The position numbers and the translations under genes are program-made. This document shows positions 5,859 to 9,654 of a stretch of DNA of 9,654 nucleotides, in pieces (positions within the stretch are counted from its first letter, which is position 1; each line of letters begins with the position of its first letter). Origin of the DNA: JAHWJX01 sp036386655. Lineage in GTDB: Bacteria > Pseudomonadota > Alphaproteobacteria > Caulobacterales > Caulobacteraceae. Below the pieces are notes generated by a model, which had not been told where the DNA came from, ran no database searches, and saw only the letters and a program-made list of their open reading frames with translations. The stretch is from NCBI GenBank assembly GCA_036386655.1, contig DASVVG010000098.1, forward strand, positions 1 to 9,654. Reading direction: 5' to 3'.

Positions 5859-6783
5859 TGTTGGTCCCCAGGTTCTCGTAAGCGGGATAGAAGTTGCCGG
5901 TGGCGCCGGCGGTGAGCAGCGGGTCGCTTTCGAGGCAGACTTCCGGTCCGGGCGCGCCGTACAGGTTGGCCATCATCTCGAGCACGCCGCGTTCGACGGT
6001 CGCGCGGACCGCCAGCTGCAGGGGCTCCAGAGCGCCTTCGCCGGCCGACACGTCGAAGATGTTGCCGTTCAGGAAGTCGAAGATCCCGAGGCTGATCTCG
6101 CGGCCGATGACCTGCTTCTGGTAGGAGATCACGTCCACGACCTCGAGGGTCTTGGTCTCCACCAGGCGAAGGTCGACGCCGATGTTCATGACGAACAGCC
6201 GAGCGCCCAGGTTGCCCTTGAAGTCCGTCGGGTCAGGGTCCGCGCCGAAGGCGTCGATCCCCGAAGAGCGGATGTTGTAGTTCAGCTCGGTGATGCCGCC
6301 GACCAGGTAGAAGTCGGAGCCCGGGACCTGACCCGCATGGATCTTGCGGAAGTCGCCCGGCACGTCGTCCGAGATGAGCTTGTTGTTGGCGTACTTGAGC
6401 TCGAGCTCGCCCACCGAGGTGTCGTAGCGCTCGACCAGCCGGGCGCCCGACTTCGCCAGGGCCGAGATGGCCATCAGCGAAGCGCCCTGCGTGATCTTGC
6501 GGCCCGAACCGTCGGACTCCGCCTTGCCGGTGTAGTCGGCGATGCGGCCGACCGCGATGCGCGGGGCGCCCATGTTGTTCTGCCGGGCCCAGCTGCCGAG
6601 GCAGACCAGCGCCTGGCTATAGGGGGTCGGGTTGGCCGTGACCGGCGCGGTGCCGATCGGAGAGGCGTACAGCCCGCCCGGTCCGGCGACCGGGGAGACG
6701 CAGCCAGCCAGCGCCATGGAGGCCGCAGCCGCCACCGCCGGGATCTTCGCCTGAGCGAAGAGCATGGTCTTCAACTTAGTCAT
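5794..6783 (-). CDS. hfaB: Holdfast outer-membrane lipoprotein HfaB, CsgG family
   Basis: A 329-residue lipoprotein precursor. The lipobox LAGC (25-28) puts the mature start at C28, and V29-S30 in place of Asp permits sorting to the outer membrane. CsgG-family features follow: IAVGRIADYTGK (76-87), a GASLM-like helix near 100-113, GGITELNYN (162-170), DLRLVETKTLEVVD (204-217) and the helix AVRATVERGVLEMMANLY (258-275). CsgG forms a ring-shaped secretion channel for curli subunits; by analogy HfaB exports HfaA and HfaD and keeps them stable. The ATG at 6781-6783 overlaps the end of hfaA by 8 nt. The last 21 or so residues are arginine-rich and are encoded by DNA that also encodes the HfaD signal peptide in another frame. 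An alternative start at Met7 would still keep the lipobox. Confidence 0.93.
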   Translation of the reverse strand: MTKLKTMLFAQAKIPAVAAAASMALAGCVSPVAGPGGLYASPIGTAPVTANPTPYSQALVCLGSWARQNNMGAPRIAVGRIADYTGKAESDGSGRKITQGASLMAISALAKSGARLVERYDTSVGELELKYANNKLISDDVPGDFRKIHAGQVPGSDFYLVGGITELNYNIRSSGIDAFGADPDPTDFKGNLGARLFVMNIGVDLRLVETKTLEVVDVISYQKQVIGREISLGIFDFLNGNIFDVSAGEGALEPLQLAVRATVERGVLEMMANLYGAPGPEVCLESDPLLTAGATGNFYPAYENLGTNNAATREDPSRWNSRRDGRVRR

Positions 6784-7237
6784 TGAGCTTGAGCTCCCCG
6801 TTGAGCACCGACCGGCTGTTGGCGGTGACGTTGCCGTTGTTGATCTGGGTCGAGTTCACGATCACCGTGTTCCAGCTGCCCTGGGTGATGACCTGGAGGT
6901 TGTTGCCGATGGCGGTGGCGCTGCCGCCGCCCCGACGCCGACCGCCGGCTCCCGCGTAGACCGAGCCCGCGCCGCTGGCGTTGCTGTCCACGTATTCGGT
7001 GTTGTCCGAACCGTCCTGGATGATGCCGTCGACGATGATCCGGTTGCCGTTCTCATCGCGGGTGCGGACGTTGATGCCCTGGTTCTCGGTGCCCTGGATG
7101 CGGCCCCAGCCCCCGTTGAGGGAGGCGGAGTTGGTGGTCGCGGTCTGGGCCGAGGCCTGCCCGGCCATGAGCGCCGCGCACGCCGCGGCGATCACCGCGC
7201 CGGTGCGGGACAGCTGCTTGTTGAGTTCGTGCGTCAT
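6776..7237 (-). CDS. hfaA: Holdfast anchor protein HfaA, curlin-like
   Basis: A 153-residue exported protein with a signal peptide (1-30, cleavage after QASA). The mature protein begins with a Gly/Asn/Gln-rich part including GGWGRIQGTENQG (42-54) and RDENGNRIIVDGII (60-73), then a glycine-arginine patch AGAGGRRRGGG (95-105). It ends with the module SATAIGN (106-112), Q131 and NNGNVTANS (133-141), which matches the repeat unit of HfaD. HfaA is described in Caulobacter as CsgA-like and forming detergent-resistant multimers that attach the holdfast to the pole. The ATG at 7235-7237 has GGAG seven bases upstream. It is the first gene of the operon and follows a sigma-54 type promoter by about 20 nt of leader. 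Its stop overlaps the hfaB start. Confidence 0.9.
   Translation of the reverse strand: MTHELNKQLSRTGAVIAAACAALMAGQASAQTATTNSASLNGGWGRIQGTENQGINVRTRDENGNRIIVDGIIQDGSDNTEYVDSNASGAGSVYAGAGGRRRGGGSATAIGNNLQVITQGSWNTVIVNSTQINNGNVTANSRSVLNGELKLND
6815..6916 (-). repeat. HfaD-type repeat module at the HfaA C-terminus
   Basis: HfaA residues 108-141 run from TAIGN to Q131 (20 residues after the GN) and on to NNGNVTANS. The same layout appears in HfaD, where G348-N349 is followed 21 residues later by Q369 and NTGGVNVTART. One module is thus shared by the two secreted partners. Confidence 0.6.
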
Positions 7238-7266
7238 CGAGGCGCTCCGTTGTTCGGACCGACCTC

Positions 7267-7282
7267 AGCAACCGCCGTGCCA
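7267..7282 (-). promoter_or_regulatory. Sigma-54 (RpoN) promoter of hfaABD
   Basis: The minus strand reads TGGCACGGCGGTTGCT, an exact match to the sigma-54 consensus TGGCAC-N5-TTGCW. The -24 GG lies at 7281-7280 and the -12 GC at 7269-7268, placing transcription start near 7256 and leaving a leader of about 19 nt with GGAG before the hfaA ATG. Position, strand and spacing all fit. Such promoters need an enhancer-binding activator; I cannot name its site here. Confidence 0.78.
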
Positions 7283-7396
7283 GCGTGAATCCGGCGTTTA
7301 CCCACGGGGGCGAGGGGGTTTCGCCGCTGGCGGGAAGCTGAAAAGGGTGAATGCAGGCGGCTGACGCCCGAAAACGATAAGCAGCCGGAGCGCCGA

Positions 7397-8086
7397 GTGT
7401 CCCACAACGGGCCAGAGACGACTGAAGACCGCCCCGGGCGCGAACCCGCCGTCACCGCGCCGTGGCCGCCGCTGGTCCTCGGCGTCGCGCTGATCGGCCT
7501 CTTCGTCCTGCAGGGCCGCGCCCCGGACCAGGAGCTGCTCTACCTGCGGTACGGCCTGAGCCCCGAGGCGGCGGAGCAGGGGAGGCGGCTGGGGTTCGTC
7601 ACCTCTCTCTTCGTGCATGGGAACTGGGCGCACGTGCTGATGAACGCGATCGGCGCACTGGCCTTCGGCGCGGGCGTGGCCCGGCTCTTCGGGACCCGGA
7701 TCCTCGGCGCGGCCGCCTTCTTCCTCTTCTTCCTGGTCTGCGGCGCGCTCGCCGGCGCGGCGTTCGTCTGGCTGAAGGCCGGCGCGCCGGTCGTGCTGAT
7801 CGGCGCCTCCGGTGGAGTGTCCGGTCTGATGGGGGCCGCCTCGCGGGTGATCGGTCGGGAGCGGGGCCTGGCCCCGTTCACCAGCCCCTCTGTCATCGGC
7901 CTGGCGGTGGGCTGGCTCGTGGTGAACCTGCTGGTGGCGGTGCTGGGCTTCGCGCCGGGGGCGGGGACCACGCCCGTCGCATGGGAGGCGCACCTCGCCG
8001 GCTACGCCGCCGGGCTGCTGCTGGTCGGGCCCGTGACGGCCCTTCTCGGCCGCCGCGACGCCCCGGCATTTGATTCACGCGCGTAA
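7397..8086 (+). CDS. Rhomboid family intramembrane serine protease
   Basis: A 229-residue membrane protein with about six helices. The rhomboid core is complete: H74-GNWAH79-VLMN83 (the HxxxN element that stabilises the oxyanion), catalytic serine S138 in GASGG (136-140) and catalytic H199 in EAHLAGYAAG (197-206). Rhomboids cut single-pass membrane proteins within or near the bilayer; no substrate can be read from the sequence. The start is GTG 7397-7399 with GGAG about eight bases upstream. It is transcribed divergently from hfaA across a 159-bp gap and is followed after 47 nt by the CBS gene, probably in one operon. Confidence 0.93.
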   Translation: MSHNGPETTEDRPGREPAVTAPWPPLVLGVALIGLFVLQGRAPDQELLYLRYGLSPEAAEQGRRLGFVTSLFVHGNWAHVLMNAIGALAFGAGVARLFGTRILGAAAFFLFFLVCGALAGAAFVWLKAGAPVVLIGASGGVSGLMGAASRVIGRERGLAPFTSPSVIGLAVGWLVVNLLVAVLGFAPGAGTTPVAWEAHLAGYAAGLLLVGPVTALLGRRDAPAFDSRA

Positions 8087-8133
8087 ACGGGCGAGATTTC
8101 ACGGGAAGTCGGCTCGGGACGGAGGCTCCGACG

Positions 8134-8565
8134 GTGCTGGTGTCACAGATCATCAAGCATAAGGGCTCGGACGTGTTCACCGTCTCGCCCGACCAGACGC
8201 TGTCGGAGGCCGCCCGCCAGCTGAATGAGAAGCGGGTCGGCGCCCTGGTGGTCCGCGACGCAGGCTCGGTCATCGGGATCGTCTCCGAGCGCGACATCGT
8301 CCGCGAGTTGGCCACCGGGGGCCCCGCCGCCCTCGAGCGCCCCGTAGCCGAGCACATGACGCGCGACGTCATCTTCGCGGCCCCGCACGAGACCGTCGAC
8401 GCGCTGCTGGCCCGGATGACGGACCGGCGCGTGCGCCACCTGCCGGTGGTGAGCGGGCAGGGGGAGCTCTGCGGCCTGGTCTCGATCGGCGACCTCGTGA
8501 AGCACAAGATCAGCGAGATCGAGGCCGAGGCGCAGACGCTGAAAAACTACATCGCCGCCGGCTGA
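8134..8565 (+). CDS. Two-CBS-domain protein
   Basis: A 143-residue soluble protein made of two CBS domains and little else: CBS1 at about residues 6-62, with VGALVVRDAGSVIGIVSERD (35-54), and CBS2 at about 72-128, with RRVRHLPVV (98-106) and GLVSIGDLVKHKI (114-126). CBS pairs (Bateman modules) bind adenosine nucleotides such as AMP, ATP or S-adenosylmethionine and usually regulate a partner protein. The start is GTG 8134-8136, with GGAGG at 8121-8125 giving a spacing of eight bases. It follows the rhomboid gene by 47 nt on the same strand and is last before the rRNA region. Stand-alone CBS proteins of this size are common in alphaproteobacteria; the target is unknown. Confidence 0.93.
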   Translation: MLVSQIIKHKGSDVFTVSPDQTLSEAARQLNEKRVGALVVRDAGSVIGIVSERDIVRELATGGPAALERPVAEHMTRDVIFAAPHETVDALLARMTDRRVRHLPVVSGQGELCGLVSIGDLVKHKISEIEAEAQTLKNYIAAG

Positions 8566-8574
8566 GGCGAGTGG

Positions 8575-8593
8575 CCCCCGAAGGGCGCGGGGG
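8575..8593 (+). terminator. Possible terminator hairpin after the CBS gene
   Basis: CCCCCG (8575-8580) pairs with CGGGGG (8588-8593) over a seven-base loop, starting nine bases after the CBS stop. No T-run follows, so it is only a weak candidate for the end of the rhomboid-CBS transcript. Confidence 0.35.
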
Positions 8594-8645
8594 TGCGACA
8601 TTCCTGACCACTCCGGGCCCCTAGCGGGGTCCGCCGCCGGGGCCT

Positions 8646-8750
8646 AGATAGGCGGTCCGGTCGGGGCGCTTCCAAGGGGGCGCAGCGGCCGGGCCGGTTG
8701 CGAAAATCGGCGTTTCGAGGCCTTGCCAAAGAGGCCTCCGGCGCCTATCT
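8646..8750. repeat. Nested inverted repeats, possible folded RNA or DNA element
   Basis: AGATAGGCG (8646-8654) is exactly complementary to CGCCTATCT (8742-8750). Inside are a CGAAA/TTTCG hairpin (8701-8705 with 8713-8717) and a GAGGCCT/AGGCCTC hairpin (8717-8723 with 8732-8738). Together they could fold a unit of about 105 nt. No promoter or family match is visible, so function and strand are open. Confidence 0.35.
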
Positions 8751-8940
8751 CAGCATCCGGTCGGAGGATGGGTCGAGCGGCTTACAGCCACTTGACTTTC
8801 GCTAACCACGAAGACATCTTCCGCCGCTCAATCGACTCGCCCAGGCGTACATGAGGGATGCTCCTCGGAGTTCTCTTCGCGCCGGTTTTTGTCGCTCCGC
8901 CCGGTTCTCCGGGAAGGCGAAAAAAGCTTCGGAGGGTCGG

Positions 8941-8969
8941 TTGACACCGAGGTGGGCTAACAATAGATA
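8941..8969 (+). promoter_or_regulatory. Candidate rRNA operon promoter
   Basis: A consensus TTGACA (8941-8946) is followed by 17 bases and TAGATA (8964-8969). GCTAAC at 8956-8961 also resembles part of the Caulobacter-type -10 element. An A6 tract lies about 50 bases upstream of the expected start, and the bases after the -10 are GC-rich (GCCGCC), as in growth-rate-controlled rRNA promoters. Transcription starting near 8976 would give a leader of about 295 nt before 16S. Confidence 0.6.
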
Positions 8970-9023
8970 GCCGCCTCCGCCGCAGCCGGGCGCTAAACGG
9001 CGGTGTCGCTCCGGCGGCACCGG

Positions 9024-9035
9024 GTCTTTGACATC
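9024..9035 (+). promoter_or_regulatory. boxA-like antitermination element
   Basis: GTCTTTGACATC resembles the rRNA boxA (TGCTCTTTAACA in E. coli), bound by NusB-NusE to prevent early termination. Its place in the leader, about 240 nt before 16S, fits this role. The contained TTGACA could also be mistaken for a -35 element. Confidence 0.5.
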
Positions 9036-9224
9036 GTTGAATTGGAAAGAGAAACGCAGGCGGCGGTGTCCTGGCGGACGTACTCGGAGCAATCCGGGTG
9101 ACGTCTCGACACTGACGAACTTGCGGTCTCTTGAAGACACCATGAATACCCGCGTCCCGGTTCCACCGACGGCGCGGATACGATTGGGAACTCGTCAAGA
9201 TACTATGCAAACCAGAACGCCCGG

Positions 9225-9244
9225 CCACGAGGTACGCCTCGGGG
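9225..9244 (+). other. Leader hairpin before 16S
   Basis: CGAGG (9228-9232) pairs with CCTCG (9237-9241) around a TACG tetraloop, and CC/GG at the base extends it past one A-G mismatch. It lies 26 nt before the mature 16S end and may help fold or process the precursor. Confidence 0.4.
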
Positions 9245-9270
9245 TCGGAACACTGGAGTCAATGTCAACT

Positions 9271-9654
<384 letters not shown>

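Larger units (their letters stand above)
8566..8940. other. Gene-free region upstream of the rRNA promoter
   Basis: No credible gene is seen here. The stretch holds several GC-rich hairpins (8575-8593, a CCCC/GGGG hairpin near 8629-8646, and the folded block 8646-8750), a weak TTGACT at 8792-8797 without a good -10, a CCCGG-TTCT-CCGGG hairpin near 8900-8913, and an A6 tract at 8920-8925 that could act as an UP element for the promoter downstream. Confidence 0.6.
8976..9270 (+). other. rRNA operon leader
   Basis: The stretch between the candidate promoter and mature 16S. It holds the boxA-like element near 9024-9035, a conserved-looking segment with GGAAAGAGAAACGC, and a hairpin at 9225-9244 close to the 16S 5' end. 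Its distal part should pair with the sequence after 16S to form the RNase III processing stem, but that partner is outside the window. No gene is supported here. Confidence 0.65.

Noticed and set aside
4578..5915. 445-residue open frame on the plus strand opposite hfaD
   Set aside because: It is antisense to a gene with clear signal peptide and repeats. The translation is Val/Arg/Ala-rich low-complexity text, as expected from GC-rich codon shadows.
5371..6786. 471-residue open frame on the plus strand opposite hfaB and hfaD
   Set aside because: It spans two well-supported opposite genes and shows no domain or ribosome site.
7291..7310. GCGTTTACCC as a possible CtrA half-site near hfaA
   Set aside because: CtrA sites need TTAA-N7-TTAA or a close TTAACC half; neither is present here.
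8782..9228. Minus-strand open frame across the rRNA promoter and leader
   Set aside because: It covers the TTGACA promoter and boxA-like site, has no family features and lacks a convincing ribosome site.

Overview
The window comes from a high-GC alphaproteobacterium, almost certainly of the order Caulobacterales. Two independent signals support this: the first ~384 nt of a 16S rRNA gene with the Caulobacterales-type helix text GGCAGGCTTAACACATGCAA, and a complete holdfast-anchor cluster hfaA-hfaB-hfaD, known from Caulobacter and stalked relatives. I cannot fix the genus.

Layout, left to right. (1) 1-88: the last 28 codons of an unrecognised + strand gene, followed by two hairpins, the second a good rho-independent terminator. 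(2) 4392 down to 230, minus strand: a five-gene cluster reading YtrA-type GntR repressor, ABC ATPase, ABC-2 permease, multi-spanning membrane protein, and a secreted vanadium-haloperoxidase/PAP2-superfamily enzyme. The first four genes are separated by 4 nt or less, or overlap; the last follows after 51 nt. A 24-bp interrupted palindrome (GGTGTT...AACACC) overlapping a possible -10 element upstream of the GntR gene is the likely autoregulatory operator. (3) 7237 down to 4626, minus strand: hfaA, hfaB and hfaD, overlapping by 8 and 65 nt, preceded by a perfect sigma-54 consensus and closed by a strong terminator. (4) 7397-8565, plus strand: a rhomboid intramembrane protease and a two-CBS-domain protein. 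(5) 8566-9270: about 700 nt without a gene, holding a folded GC-rich stretch, a TTGACA promoter candidate with an upstream A-tract and GC-rich discriminator, a boxA-like antitermination site and the rRNA leader. (6) 9271 to the end: the 5' part of 16S rRNA.

How they fit together. HfaB is a CsgG-like outer-membrane secretion lipoprotein; HfaA and HfaD are its secreted partners, which in Caulobacter fix the polar polysaccharide holdfast to the envelope. HfaD here reads as about eight modules of 45-51 residues, and HfaA ends in one copy of the same module, suggesting a shared curlin-like beta fold. The ABC cluster looks like an envelope-stress or antimicrobial-peptide response unit under a small repressor; its link to the haloperoxidase-like enzyme is inferred from arrangement only.

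The most notable points are the sigma-54 promoter on hfaA, the modular HfaA/HfaD repeat, the dual-coded HfaB tail, and the haloperoxidase active-site motif that reads PCGHC instead of PSGH.
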